Positions 33,943 through 42,307 are shown, numbered from the stretch's first letter. The stretch is 64,000 nucleotides of DNA from Brevibacillus migulae (GCF_004521915.1 NZ_SDKD01000008.1:157000-220999); one strand, 5' to 3'. The notes: generated by a model from the sequence alone, not told the origin. Made by a program: numbers and translations.

Positions 33943-34986
33943 ATGGTTTTGAAACTGCTTCCTCGTTCCTATTGGTTCATTTCGATTGCGGCTGTGATTT
34001 TAGTTGTGGACAGTTTGCTAGTTCGTTTCCTGCCGAACGCCGCGGAGGATCACTTGATGGCTTATGGAGTCCTCTTCGATTGTATGATCGTAATCCCGCT
34101 GCTCTACTGGTTTTTGATGATCCGAAAAACGGGGAAGCCATTTGTAAGGCTGCTGCCGCTGCCGTTATTGGGAGGATTAGTCGCATGGCTTATCTTGCCG
34201 GTGCAAATGCGCCATGTCGTTTGGAACGCTGTATGGCCGATCGAATTGCTCATCATAACTGTGGAAGTCGCTTTTCTGTTTTATGAACTTCGGCTGCTAT
34301 TTCGTGTCATACGGCGGTTTCGTGAGGTGTCCAAAACGATGGAGGACAGCGCCGAAGCGATTCGGGTCAGTATGCATAAGGAAATCGGAGATGGGAAAAT
34401 TGCATCTGTCCTGCTGCATGATGCGATCTTCCTTTACTTCCTGCTCTTTTCTTGGCGGAGAAAGCCGATGATGACTCCTAGCCGACGGGATGATATCCAG
34501 CTGTTTACCTATCATAAAAATACCAATCTATTGATTTATACAGCGATGATAACCAAAATCATCCTGATTGAAAGCATTGCTGTGCATTTCTTCATTCAGC
34601 AATGGTCCTCTCTCGCGGCTTGGATTCTCACTTTCGCGGATCTATGGTTGCTAGCCGTCCTGTGGGCGGATTGCCGTGCCTCCTATATACAGCCTGTGCG
34701 CATCAAAGAGGATAAGCTGATCTTACGGTATGGCTTGCGCATTCAGGGGGACATCCCATTGACAATGATCTCCGCTGTCGGGTATTGCAAAGACGGTGCG
34801 TATGAATCTGGTAAAGAAGCGATCACCCCGATCCTGGGTACGGCGAACGTTCGTATCGATCTTCATCAGCCGGTTCGAGTAGAGGGATTGCTATTTCTTC
34901 CCCGGAGCGTAAAGACGATCTATTTGGCGATGGATGAACCCGAGCAATTCATTCGCGATGTATCGTCGCGCATATCAGGTAAATGA
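33943..34986 (+). CDS. Polytopic membrane protein of unknown function
   Basis: The 347-residue protein has about seven or eight membrane spans in two blocks (residues 10-115 and 155-250), separated by a charged cytoplasmic loop (RRFREVSKTMEDSAEAIRVS, key residues alternating R/E). A C-terminal soluble part of about 100 residues, rich in beta strands, resembles membrane-tethered PH-like domains (RIKEDKLILRYGLRIQG, LTMISAVGY). Similar proteins in Bacillales are often mislabelled beta-carotene monooxygenase; no such active site is visible. AAAGGGGG lies nine bases before the ATG. Confidence 0.75.
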   Translation: MVLKLLPRSYWFISIAAVILVVDSLLVRFLPNAAEDHLMAYGVLFDCMIVIPLLYWFLMIRKTGKPFVRLLPLPLLGGLVAWLILPVQMRHVVWNAVWPIELLIITVEVAFLFYELRLLFRVIRRFREVSKTMEDSAEAIRVSMHKEIGDGKIASVLLHDAIFLYFLLFSWRRKPMMTPSRRDDIQLFTYHKNTNLLIYTAMITKIILIESIAVHFFIQQWSSLAAWILTFADLWLLAVLWADCRASYIQPVRIKEDKLILRYGLRIQGDIPLTMISAVGYCKDGAYESGKEAITPILGTANVRIDLHQPVRVEGLLFLPRSVKTIYLAMDEPEQFIRDVSSRISGK

Positions 34987-35028
34987 ATAACCGGACATTC
35001 GGCAAATAGAGTCAAAAAGGGGGCCTCT

Positions 35029-35211
35029 ATGTTTCTCTTTTTCAACATGGTTGCTGCAAGTTTTCTCATCGGGAGGTTGCTATCTTTCATCGGAAAGCCT
35101 TTTTCCAAGACGAATTGGAAAATTGATTTAGCGGTTGCACTCATTATTTCCGCATTCTTTACTTGCATCATATACCTGTTTCTCCCATTGAGTGAGCAAT
35201 TGTCAGGTTAA
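35029..35211 (+). CDS. Small two-span membrane protein, unknown
   Basis: The 60-residue protein has two hydrophobic helices (FLFFNMVAASFLIG and LAVALIISAFFTCIIYLFL) separated by a basic loop FIGKPFSKTNWK. AAAAAGGGGG lies six bases before the ATG, a strong site, and the gene lies 42 bases after the preceding membrane protein, so they may be co-transcribed. No family recognised. Confidence 0.55.
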   Translation: MFLFFNMVAASFLIGRLLSFIGKPFSKTNWKIDLAVALIISAFFTCIIYLFLPLSEQLSG

Positions 35212-35248
35212 CGGTCTGGCCATTTTGTGAATGGAAAGGAAGCAAACC

Positions 35249-35725
35249 ATGAAAATCAGAAATGCAGCAAGAATCGTGCTATTGGATCAAGACGATCGAT
35301 TGTTATTGTTTAAGATTGAAGATCCGTACAATCCAGAGCTGGAGGAATTCTGGGTGACGCCCGGCGGCGGTGTGGATCCAGGGGAGTCCTTCGAGGAAGC
35401 GGCGAAGCGTGAGCTATGGGAGGAGACCGGTATCAGAGGAGTGGAAATCGGCCCCTGGATATGGACAAGAGAAGTGGTCTTTCGGTGGGAGGATGGCCCG
35501 GTGCAGGCACATGAGCGTTACTTTCTGGTTCGTGTGAAGGAAGCGGACGAAATCGATATGAGCGAATTCACTCCATTGGAACAGGCAAGCTACCGGAGTC
35601 ACAAATGGTGGACGTTAGCCGAGCTGACCCACTCACAGGATACATTTATTCCCTTTCAATTAAAGGAGATATTGACGTCCCTTTTGGCTGGTAATCTTCC
35701 CGAGCAACCGCTGACTATTCGTTGA
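35249..35725 (+). CDS. Nudix hydrolase
   Basis: Hydrolyses a nucleoside diphosphate linked to another moiety. The Nudix box spans residues 40-62, with GVDPGESFEEA then KRELWEETGI, matching GX5EX7REUXEEXGU fully. The segment [16 protein letters not shown] and the FWVTPGGG turn are typical of the subgroup related to 8-oxo-dGTPases, but substrate cannot be called. The ATG at 35249 has AAAGGA eight bases upstream; the ATG at 35231 lacks one. 158 residues. Confidence 0.9.
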   Translation: MKIRNAARIVLLDQDDRLLLFKIEDPYNPELEEFWVTPGGGVDPGESFEEAAKRELWEETGIRGVEIGPWIWTREVVFRWEDGPVQAHERYFLVRVKEADEIDMSEFTPLEQASYRSHKWWTLAELTHSQDTFIPFQLKEILTSLLAGNLPEQPLTIR

Positions 35726-35756
35726 AATGTGCAGCTGACGCGGCGGGTATACAACT

Positions 35757-35792
35757 CGAAAAGCCCTGGAAGCGATCAAGGCTTCCCAGGGC
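35757..35792 (-). terminator. Minus-strand terminator of the two small genes
   Basis: Read on the minus strand: GCCCTGG-GAAGC, loop, GCTTC-CAGGGC, then TTTT. It lies 20 bases beyond the stop of the 50-residue gene. Confidence 0.75.
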
Positions 35793-35811
35793 AAACGGCA
35801 TGGCTTCGGCA

Positions 35812-35964
35812 CTATTCTTCTCGATCCTGCTGCAAGGGAACTTGCTTCGCTGGTTGTCCGTTTTCCAGCAATGGCACCTTTTGCTGGGTCGTCTTGTGAA
35901 AGGTACCGTATGCGCCCACTTGCTGCAGCTCAACTTGCATATCTTTATTCGTTTGCTTGGCCAT
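35812..35964 (-). CDS. Small hydrophilic protein, 50 residues
   Basis: Too short for usual gene finding, but well supported: ATG at 35964 preceded by AAAGGAGG twelve bases upstream, an intact 50-codon frame and a terminator right after the stop. The protein begins MAKQTNKDMQVELQQVG, contains HKTTQQKVPLLENG and ends QQDREE; it is rich in Gln, Asn and Lys, without hydrophobic core, Cys or membrane segment. That composition resembles small acid-soluble or minor spore proteins, but I do not recognise a family. It lies 27 bases after the 53-residue gene on the same strand, so they probably form one unit. Confidence 0.65.
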   Translation of the reverse strand: MAKQTNKDMQVELQQVGAYGTFHKTTQQKVPLLENGQPAKQVPLQQDREE

Positions 35965-35991
35965 AATCAGCAAAGGCCTCCTTTTTCAAAA

Positions 35992-36153
35992 TCAATACGT
36001 ACCCGAGGAACCCGCGCCTCCCGGATGCTTCGGCGGATCGATGGCTTGCTTTTGGGAGGTGTGTCTGGTCTGGAACATGTCGGTCGCTCCGGCAGCGTGT
36101 GTGCCCAATACGGCTAATTCCTCATTTTTCGGCTGGTTGTTTTTGTCTGCCAC
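35992..36153 (-). CDS. Small hydrophilic protein, 53 residues
   Basis: GTG start at 36153 with AAGGAG eight bases upstream. The protein begins MADKNNQPKNEELAVLGTH, continues AAGATDMFQTRH and ends PPKHPGGAGSSGTY. It is hydrophilic, with a Gly/Pro/Ser-rich tail and no membrane segment or Cys, and is probably unstructured. No family recognised; a spore or stress protein is a guess from composition. First of a two-gene minus-strand unit that ends in a terminator at 35.76 kb. Confidence 0.6.
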   Translation of the reverse strand: MADKNNQPKNEELAVLGTHAAGATDMFQTRHTSQKQAIDPPKHPGGAGSSGTY

Positions 36154-36232
36154 ATGAATCACTCCTTCTCTAGGAGTAGTGTATGCTTGGGCTGATTCGC
36201 CCACACAGCCAGTTTCTGTCTGAGATGTTCAC

Positions 36233-37111
36233 TCAGTGGAGGGGATGCTCTTCTACCCAATGCTTTGCTTCCTTGATGAACATGGCCACGGCTGGAGGCG
36301 GAGCGGCAAGAGAGCGAACCGCCAGACCGATGTGGCGAAACACTTGGGGTTTCAAAGGGCGAAGAGTTAATTGGTCCATCGAAGCGGGAAGCGTCATTTG
36401 CGGAACCACCGTGATGCCCAGTCCTTCTGTGACCATGGACAAGATGGTGCTGGTATCCGCCACTTCGAATTGCGTATTGGGCTGTGCATCCCTCGCACGA
36501 AATGCCTCACCGACAAGGATTTCACAGCCAGCCATCGGCATGATGAACGGCTCTGATGTGATCTGTTCCACCATTATCTCGGAGGAGTAGGCGAGAGGAT
36601 GAGTTTCGGGAAGGACAGCGACCAGTTCGTCTTGCAAGAGCGGGATCATCTCAAGACCCTCCGTCGGGTAGGGAAGAAAAGCCAAATCGATCGCGCCTTG
36701 CATCATCCATGCTTGAATTTCGGTATAGCTGCCTTCAAATAGACTGAGTGAAATGCCGGGATAGCGGTCCCGAAATAGCCGAAGCATACCGGGCAACAGC
36801 TTGGCAGATACGCTGGGGAAGCTTCCGATTCGCAAGTTTCCTACCTGCAGTCCTTTGGCCGCAGCCGCTGTTTGCTTGATCTGATCCATATCGGTGAGAA
36901 TCCGTCGGGCATATTGCAAGATGGCTTCCCCAGCTTCCGTCAAGCGGATACCATTGCGATTTCTCGTCAGCAGAGAGATACCCAGCTCCTCTTCCATCCC
37001 CGCAATCGTATGGCTCACCCCGGATTGGCTAAGGCGAAGCTTTTCGCCCGCCCGGGTAAAACTGCCAGTCTCCACGACCGCCACAAACACTTCAAGCTGT
37101 AATAGGGTCAT
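36233..37111 (-). CDS. LysR family transcriptional regulator
   Basis: Regulator of 292 residues. The N-terminal winged helix-turn-helix reads LEVFVAVVETGSFTRAGEKL with recognition helix QSGVSHTIAGME (residues 5-60), followed by the linker helix (AILQYARRILTDMDQI) and a two-lobed effector domain (GNLRIGSFPSVSAKLLPG; ELVAVLPETHPLA; GLGITVVPQM). Divergent from the PhzF gene with 128 bases between the starts, the usual arrangement for a LysR regulator and its target. Effector unknown. AAAGGGGAAG precedes the ATG. Confidence 0.92.
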   Translation of the reverse strand: MTLLQLEVFVAVVETGSFTRAGEKLRLSQSGVSHTIAGMEEELGISLLTRNRNGIRLTEAGEAILQYARRILTDMDQIKQTAAAAKGLQVGNLRIGSFPSVSAKLLPGMLRLFRDRYPGISLSLFEGSYTEIQAWMMQGAIDLAFLPYPTEGLEMIPLLQDELVAVLPETHPLAYSSEIMVEQITSEPFIMPMAGCEILVGEAFRARDAQPNTQFEVADTSTILSMVTEGLGITVVPQMTLPASMDQLTLRPLKPQVFRHIGLAVRSLAAPPPAVAMFIKEAKHWVEEHPLH

Positions 37112-37151
37112 CCGGCTTCCCCTTTCATGATCTTTTTCTCATGTATACGAT

Positions 37152-37192
37152 TGATAAGATTCATTTTACATATGTTGGTTGTGGTCTTATCA
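37152..37192. promoter_or_regulatory. Inverted repeat in the LysR/PhzF divergent region
   Basis: TGATAAGA and TCTTATCA form a perfect 8-bp inverted repeat separated by 25 bases between the divergent starts; a candidate LysR binding site. Confidence 0.4.
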
Positions 37193-37239
37193 TAACGAGT
37201 AACAAGAAACGTTGGCAAGAGAGGGAAGGGGAGAGCTCG

Positions 37240-38139
37240 ATGGGAAAAAAGGTAGCGTATTATCTGGTGGATGCTTTTACGGAGCGGGCGTTTGGGGGGA
37301 ATGCCGCAGGGGTTGTTCCCGAAGGAGAGGCGCTGACTGAGCAAGAAATGCAGCAAATTGCCCGTGAATTGAACCAATCCGAAACCGCTTTTCTACGCAA
37401 AAGCGAGCACATTCAAGCAGATTTTCGCATCAGATACTTCACACCTGCTGAAGAAATTAACTTCTGTGGGCATGCGACGGTGGCCACTGCTTGGTTGCTG
37501 GCATCGGAATACGGCTGGAATGATAAGGAACAGGTCGTATTCGAAACGAATGTCGGGTTGGTCCCGGTACGGTTTGAACGGGAGGAAGGTATTCTGCAGC
37601 GTGTGACGATGACGCAAGTGGCGCCCAAGGTTAAGGATTTTCATCTGCCCGTATCTGAAATCGCAGGCCTGGTTGGCATTCCGGAGACGGAAATTGATGC
37701 TCGCTATCCAATCCGCTTAAGCAATACGGGAAACTGGCATTTACTCGTGCCTGTGAAAAGCTGGAGGGCGATCGATGAAGCCCAGCCGCGTCTTGCCGAG
37801 CTGGCAGAGATGAACCGCGAGTATGAAATCAGCACGACGCATCTTTTCACATTTGATACCCAAGGCGACATCCATGATCTGTACACACGCGATTTTTGCC
37901 CGGCTATCGGCATACCGGAGGACCCGGTGACCGGTGCGGCCAACGGTGCGCTTGCGGGCTATCTCGTGCTGGAAGGGATCTTGTCGGGAAAAGACACGCA
38001 TGAGCTGCTGGTTGCCCAAGGGAACGCGATTGGTCGCCCTGGAACCTTGAAAGTTACGATCCTTACTGGTGACGGTACTCCGGTTATCCAGGTAGGAGGA
38101 GCAGCTCATTTGACTGCAGCTGGCGACATTCGGCTGTAA
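37240..38139 (+). CDS. PhzF family isomerase/epimerase-like protein
   Basis: Two-domain protein of the diaminopimelate epimerase fold, 299 residues. PhzF features: YYLVDAFTERAFGGNAAGVV (key VDAFT and F-GN-A-V), the catalytic Glu in LNQSETAFL, FCGHATVATAW, and GIPEDPVTGAANG in the second half. The family includes the phenazine enzyme PhzF and many proteins of unknown substrate. The ATG at 37240 has GGAAGGGGAG upstream; an open frame continues upstream to 37141, but without a suitable site and over the regulatory region. Likely controlled by the divergent LysR gene. Confidence 0.9.
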   Translation: MGKKVAYYLVDAFTERAFGGNAAGVVPEGEALTEQEMQQIARELNQSETAFLRKSEHIQADFRIRYFTPAEEINFCGHATVATAWLLASEYGWNDKEQVVFETNVGLVPVRFEREEGILQRVTMTQVAPKVKDFHLPVSEIAGLVGIPETEIDARYPIRLSNTGNWHLLVPVKSWRAIDEAQPRLAELAEMNREYEISTTHLFTFDTQGDIHDLYTRDFCPAIGIPEDPVTGAANGALAGYLVLEGILSGKDTHELLVAQGNAIGRPGTLKVTILTGDGTPVIQVGGAAHLTAAGDIRL

Positions 38140-38164
38140 ACAAAAAATGGACCTAAAAAAAGCT

Positions 38165-38208
38165 GGATGGCAAATCTCGCTCGCATGCGGGGATTTGCCA
38201 TCCTTTTT
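38165..38208. terminator. Bidirectional terminator between PhzF and superoxide dismutase genes
   Basis: GGATGGCAAATC/GATTTGCCATCC is a perfect 12-bp stem with T runs on both strands (TTTTT on plus, TTTTTTT on minus). Confidence 0.85.
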
Positions 38209-38222
38209 GCTTATTGCGTGGA

Positions 38223-39173
38223 TTAAAAGGGCTGCCAGCGCAGTCGGCGAGCTTGCAAGTAACGGTCTTGCACGTGGGCCCAGTTGACCACATTCCACCA
38301 AGCTTCAATATAACGGGCACGCTCATTGCGATAGGAGAGATAGTAGGCATGCTCCCATACGTCGAGGACAAGCAGCGGGATCACATCCCATTGTGACAAA
38401 TCTTGATGCTTTTCTGCCTGGAGAATCTGCAGACGCTGCGAGCGAGGGGACCAGACGAGGAGTGCCCAACCGCCTCCCTCCACTTTTTCTGCCGCCTTCG
38501 AGAAATGGCGCTTGAATGCATCAAACGAACCGAAATCACGGATGATCTGTTCCGCCAGTTCGCCTTGGGGGGCACCGCCGCCGCGCGGACTCATGATTTG
38601 CCAGAAGATCGTATGCAGATAATGGCCGGCTCCGTTGAAGGCAGCTTCTCTTTCCCAATGCTTGATCAGATCAAAATCATTGGTTTGGCGGGCTCGTGCC
38701 ATCATGGTCTCCGCTTTGTTCAAACCGTCGACATAGCTTTGGTGATGCTTGTCATGGTGGATGCGCATGGTCTCGGCGTCGATATAAGGTTCCAATGCAT
38801 CGTAGCGATAGGGAAGCGGGGGCAAAGTGTGGCCACCGATTGGGACGGGATGGGTAATCGGGGCGGACTGTCGCTGTGTAGCCGGTATCGGGGCGGAAGC
38901 TTGCTCATCACTGCGTTCCTGCACCAGCCGGAGCATTTGATGAAAGTGATGCTGGATCTCTTCCGCTTTGGCCACCAACCGACTGACCTCCGCTTCCGAG
39001 GTGTCGGCGGTTTGCAGATAACGCGCTTTGCTGCCGATCTGTTCAAAGGCCGTTTCGAACCTGCGGATGTTGCGGTCCATCTCCTGAATCAGCGATGGCT
39101 TGCGCCGCAGATAATCGACCCATTGGCGCCCCCATTCACTCCATTTGATGAGGTGCTCTATTTTTTCTTTCAA
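38223..39173 (-). CDS. sodF: Fe/Mn superoxide dismutase with N-terminal extension (SodF-like)
   Basis: Converts superoxide to O2 and H2O2. The SOD domain fills the last 200 residues: PPLPYRYDALEPYID, first ligand His in MRIHHDKHHQSYV, second in GAGHYLHTIFW, and Asp and His in LDVWEHAYYL. The N-terminal 115 residues are a charged helical region with Trp-rich start (IKWSEWGRQWVDYLRRK), resembling the extension of B. subtilis SodF. The TTG at 39173 is eight bases after GAGGAGG. No signal peptide. Metal preference is not decided by sequence reading. Confidence 0.9.
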   Translation of the reverse strand: MKEKIEHLIKWSEWGRQWVDYLRRKPSLIQEMDRNIRRFETAFEQIGSKARYLQTADTSEAEVSRLVAKAEEIQHHFHQMLRLVQERSDEQASAPIPATQRQSAPITHPVPIGGHTLPPLPYRYDALEPYIDAETMRIHHDKHHQSYVDGLNKAETMMARARQTNDFDLIKHWEREAAFNGAGHYLHTIFWQIMSPRGGGAPQGELAEQIIRDFGSFDAFKRHFSKAAEKVEGGGWALLVWSPRSQRLQILQAEKHQDLSQWDVIPLLVLDVWEHAYYLSYRNERARYIEAWWNVVNWAHVQDRYLQARRLRWQPF

Positions 39174-39348
39174 CGTGTACTCCTCCTCGTTCTGGGCTAC
39201 CTTTTCACTATATGATTCACCAGGGGCAGGGGTGCGGCATATGCGGAGTACATGGCGCTATCCTGTGGCATATGGTAATATCACGCTTGGAAGAAAAAAA
39301 GAACACGGGGATAGATCCTTTTAACCAACCGAAACGAGGGAGAGCGTC

Positions 39349-40170
39349 ATGAACGAACAAAAAGCGGTTGCCATCATCGATTCCGGTGTCGGTGGGCTGA
39401 CGGTCGCAAAGGAGATCATGCGTCAGCTGCCGCGCGAAAAAATCCTGTATTTTGGTGATAATGATCGATGCCCGTATGGATCGCGGCCTGCCGATGAAAT
39501 CAGGACTTTTAGTCTGCAAATGATCGAGTACTTGTACCAATATCCCGTAAAAGCCTTGGTGATTGCCTGCAATACTGCCGCGGCAGTCGTGCTGGAGGAA
39601 GTCAAAGAGCTGTCGTCGATCCCGGTTCTGGGGGTGATAGAACCTGGTGCACGGGCCGCCATTTCCACTTCCCGCACCCGTCGCATCGGGATTATCGGCA
39701 CGGAGACGACAATTCGCACATCCTCCTATGAACGCGCGCTTCGCCGATTGAATCCCAATTTGTATGTATCGCAGCTGGCCTGTCCGGAATTTGTGCCGCT
39801 GGTTGAAAAGCGACTGCTGCACACGCCGGAAGCGCGAAGGATTGTGGAAAAAACGCTGGCGCCGCTCCGCTATGAGGAACTGGATACGTTGATTTTAGGC
39901 TGTACACACTATCCGCTTCTGTCTTCGCTGATTCAGGAAGCATTAGGGGATGAAATCACATTGATCAGCTCGGCAGAAGAGACGGCTAGGGAGCTGAGCA
40001 CGCTGTTTTCTCTGGACGACTTGCATGCATGTGAGCAATCGTCAGCGCCACAGCATTTGTTTTTTACCAGCGGAAACAAGCAAATTTTCCAGGAAATCGG
40101 AGAAGAATGGCTTGATCGTGAGTTGCATGTCGAACAAAAAGACCTGGCTCAGGCCATGCAAAATAAATAG
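39349..40170 (+). CDS. racE: Glutamate racemase
   Basis: Makes D-glutamate for peptidoglycan from L-glutamate. The catalytic cysteine pair is in VIACNTAAAV and LGCTHYPLL; IIDSGVGGLTVAKEIMRQLP at the N-terminus (motif DSGVGGL) and FGDNDRCPYG are further family signatures. 273 residues matches B. subtilis RacE (272). The neighbourhood racE-gerM-rph is the same as in B. subtilis. A terminator follows. Confidence 0.96.
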   Translation: MNEQKAVAIIDSGVGGLTVAKEIMRQLPREKILYFGDNDRCPYGSRPADEIRTFSLQMIEYLYQYPVKALVIACNTAAAVVLEEVKELSSIPVLGVIEPGARAAISTSRTRRIGIIGTETTIRTSSYERALRRLNPNLYVSQLACPEFVPLVEKRLLHTPEARRIVEKTLAPLRYEELDTLILGCTHYPLLSSLIQEALGDEITLISSAEETARELSTLFSLDDLHACEQSSAPQHLFFTSGNKQIFQEIGEEWLDRELHVEQKDLAQAMQNK

Positions 40171-40180
40171 TTGTCAACCG

Positions 40181-40213
40181 AAAGTCCAGCGTCCGCATGT
40201 CGCTGGGCTTTTT
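40181..40213 (+). terminator. Terminator of racE
   Basis: AGTCCAGCG/CGCTGGGCT stem followed by TTTTTC. Confidence 0.8.
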
Positions 40214-40250
40214 CTATGGCCTCCGATATCCGCCTTTCCAATGAAACAAG

Positions 40251-40279
40251 CATAAACCCGGGCAAGGCTCGTATACATG
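40251..40279 (+). promoter_or_regulatory. Possible sigma-E promoter of gerM
   Basis: CATAAA, a 15-base spacer and TATACATG resemble the sigma-E pattern (ATA in the -35, CATACAnT in the -10). gerM is a mother-cell sigma-E gene in B. subtilis. Confidence 0.35.
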
Positions 40280-40311
40280 GTAGTACAAAGGGTCCCGAGG
40301 AGGTTAGAGAA

Positions 40312-41379
40312 ATGAACATTCGCCGTATCGGCAAAATGACTGCCGTATTGGGAGTAAGCGCTTTGCTGTTGACGGGCTGCGGCCTGTTTGGTCCGGAAAA
40401 AGAAGCAACCAGCATCGATCCGCCGCCGCTGTCTGAAGTGGCCGTAGACGATTCGGCGCAAAGCACAGCGCTTCCGGGAGAGGAAGGCGCACCGGTCGAT
40501 GCGCAGGCGCAGCAATCTTCAGAGCGCACGGTTTATCTGCTTGATGCGAATGGATATGTCGTGCCTGTCGCCCTTACCATTCCAAAAGAGGAAGGCATCG
40601 CCAAGCAGGTGCTGACCTACATGGTAAAAGGCGGACCAGTGGAAACAATGCTGCCTCAAGGCTTTCAAGCAGTTCTGCCCGAAGGCACCAAAGTGCTCGG
40701 CATGGTGGTAAAAGACGGAACGGCTACTGTCGACTTTTCCAAGGAATTCAAACAATACGATGCCAAAGACGAGAACAAAATCATGGATGCCATTACGAGA
40801 GCCCTGACCGAGTTTCCGACCATCAAAAACGTATCCATCTGGGTAAATGGCACACCGTTGACAGAGATGCCTGTGAACAATACGCCGGTCTCCCAGTTGG
40901 ACCGCAACCATGGCGTCAATCTGGAGTTGGCGGAAGGAGCAATCCCGGGGAATACGACAAGTGTCACCGTCTACTTTCAAAGCCAGCTGGATGACAAAAG
41001 GAGCTATTTCGTTCCTGTGACAAGGCTGATTCCCGAAACCAAGGAACGCGCCCGTGCTGTTGTCGAGGAGCTGGTGAAAGGGCCCAAGCAAGGCTCTCCG
41101 CTTTTCAGCTCACTGCTCTCCACGACCAAGGTGCTGGATGTGAAAGAGAGCGACGGAACGGTCACGGTGAACCTCAGCGATGACATTCTCAAATACGGCA
41201 GCGGCAAAGAAGCGAATCCGGAAGCGTTGGAATCCCTGGTGCTGTCGTTGACCGAAAATACCGGATACAATAAGGTTCAGCTGCTCGTGGAAGGCAAGCC
41301 GCTTTCCAGCTCCACCGGCGCCTATGATTTCAGCAAACCGGTCGTCCGTCCTTTGTCCATAAATGCCATGCAATTTTGA
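40312..41379 (+). CDS. gerM: Spore germination/sporulation lipoprotein GerM
   Basis: Mother-cell lipoprotein needed for engulfment-stage assembly (with the SpoIIIA-SpoIIQ channel) and normal germination. Lipobox LLTGC with Cys23 after a hydrophobic signal. Two GerMN domains follow: the first at about 70-190 (VYLLDANGYVVPVAL, YMVKGGPVETMLP, ATVDFSKEF) and the second at about 215-340 (SVTVYFQS, VEELVKGPKQGSPLFS, VTVNLSDDIL). The 355-residue size fits. The ATG at 40312 is preceded by GAGGAGG; the frame is open further upstream, but over the racE terminator. Confidence 0.94.
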   Translation: MNIRRIGKMTAVLGVSALLLTGCGLFGPEKEATSIDPPPLSEVAVDDSAQSTALPGEEGAPVDAQAQQSSERTVYLLDANGYVVPVALTIPKEEGIAKQVLTYMVKGGPVETMLPQGFQAVLPEGTKVLGMVVKDGTATVDFSKEFKQYDAKDENKIMDAITRALTEFPTIKNVSIWVNGTPLTEMPVNNTPVSQLDRNHGVNLELAEGAIPGNTTSVTVYFQSQLDDKRSYFVPVTRLIPETKERARAVVEELVKGPKQGSPLFSSLLSTTKVLDVKESDGTVTVNLSDDILKYGSGKEANPEALESLVLSLTENTGYNKVQLLVEGKPLSSSTGAYDFSKPVVRPLSINAMQF

Positions 41380-41382
41380 TCC

Positions 41383-41408
41383 CCACACCGCGCTCCGGCG
41401 TGGTTTTT
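41383..41408 (+). terminator. Terminator of gerM
   Basis: CCACACCG/CGGCGTGG-type stem followed by TTTTT. Confidence 0.75.
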
Positions 41409-41460
41409 CTCTGCCTGGGCACTAAAATGCCTGTACCCAAAAGTGCTTGGGCCCAAAAGT

Positions 41461-41489
41461 GGCATTCCGTTTCCTGCTTTTGGTATAAT
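41461..41489 (+). promoter_or_regulatory. Extended -10 promoter of rph
   Basis: Perfect TATAAT at 41484 preceded by TGG (extended -10), with no good -35 element. Confidence 0.5.
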
Positions 41490-41530
41490 GGGCAAAGCTG
41501 ACGAAGAGTAAGAAGTAGGAGGAACACGGT

Positions 41531-42307
41531 ATGAGACATGATGGACGGGCAAACGACCAACTGCGTCCTATAACCATTACACGCAACTATATCAAACATG
41601 CAGAGGGCTCTTGCTTAATTGAAGTCGGTGATACCAAAGTAATTTGCACCGCAACCTTGGAAGACCGTGTCCCCCCTTTTATGAGAGGCGGAGGAAAAGG
41701 CTGGATTACCGCCGAATACGGCATGCTGCCGCGTGCGACCGAATCACGCAACGCGCGGGAATCGTCAAAAGGTAAGGTCGCAGGACGCACCATGGAAATT
41801 CAGCGGCTGATTGGCCGGGCGCTGCGCTCCGTCGTGAAGCTGGAGCTGATGGGTGAAAAGACCGTATGGTTGGATTGCGACGTGATTCAGGCAGACGGAG
41901 GCACCCGCACGGCTTCCATCACCGGGGCATTCGTCGCCATGGTGGACGCCATGAATAAGCTCGTCGAAAACGGCACCTGGAAGGAGCTGCCGATTTCCGA
42001 TTACCTGGCGGCTACGTCGGTCGGGATCATCGAAGGCGAGACTATGCTCGACCTGAATTACAAAGAAGACTCTTCGGCTATTGTGGACATGAATGTCGTG
42101 ATGACGGGGCAAGGGAAGTTCGTGGAGCTGCAAGGCACCGGCGAAGAAGCCCCATTTAGCGCGGATGAGCTCCAGCAGCTGCTGGCGATCGCCCAGAAAG
42201 GAATCCGCGAGCTGATCCAGGCCCAGCAAACGGCTCTCGGGGAAATCAAGCTTTCTATGGAGAGCACCAATGATTCGGCATCTGTCACGGAGGAAAGTCA
42301 TGTCTGA
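41531..42307 (+). CDS. rph: Ribonuclease PH
   Basis: Phosphorolytic 3'-to-5' exoribonuclease that trims tRNA 3' ends. Visible family segments are [20 protein letters not shown] (motif RxDGR), [19 protein letters not shown] (parts GSCLIE and GDTKV), [34 protein letters not shown] (parts QADGGTR) and [19 protein letters not shown]. The 258 residues are near the B. subtilis 245, with a short extra C-terminal tail. Its end overlaps the start of the next gene by eight bases, so translation is coupled. Confidence 0.97.
   Translation: MRHDGRANDQLRPITITRNYIKHAEGSCLIEVGDTKVICTATLEDRVPPFMRGGGKGWITAEYGMLPRATESRNARESSKGKVAGRTMEIQRLIGRALRSVVKLELMGEKTVWLDCDVIQADGGTRTASITGAFVAMVDAMNKLVENGTWKELPISDYLAATSVGIIEGETMLDLNYKEDSSAIVDMNVVMTGQGKFVELQGTGEEAPFSADELQQLLAIAQKGIRELIQAQQTALGEIKLSMESTNDSASVTEESHV

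Noticed and set aside
33939..34286. 115-codon frame starting four bases before the membrane protein gene
   Set aside because: It shares the ribosome binding site region, but the 347-residue frame from 33943 has better spacing and clear membrane helices.
33943..34986. Naming the membrane protein a beta-carotene monooxygenase
   Set aside because: A label common for such proteins, but no matching metal-binding or catalytic residues could be seen.
35715..35933. 72-codon minus-strand frame overlapping the 50-residue gene
   Set aside because: It crosses the terminator and lacks a ribosome binding site, whereas the frame at 35812-35964 has both signals in the right places.
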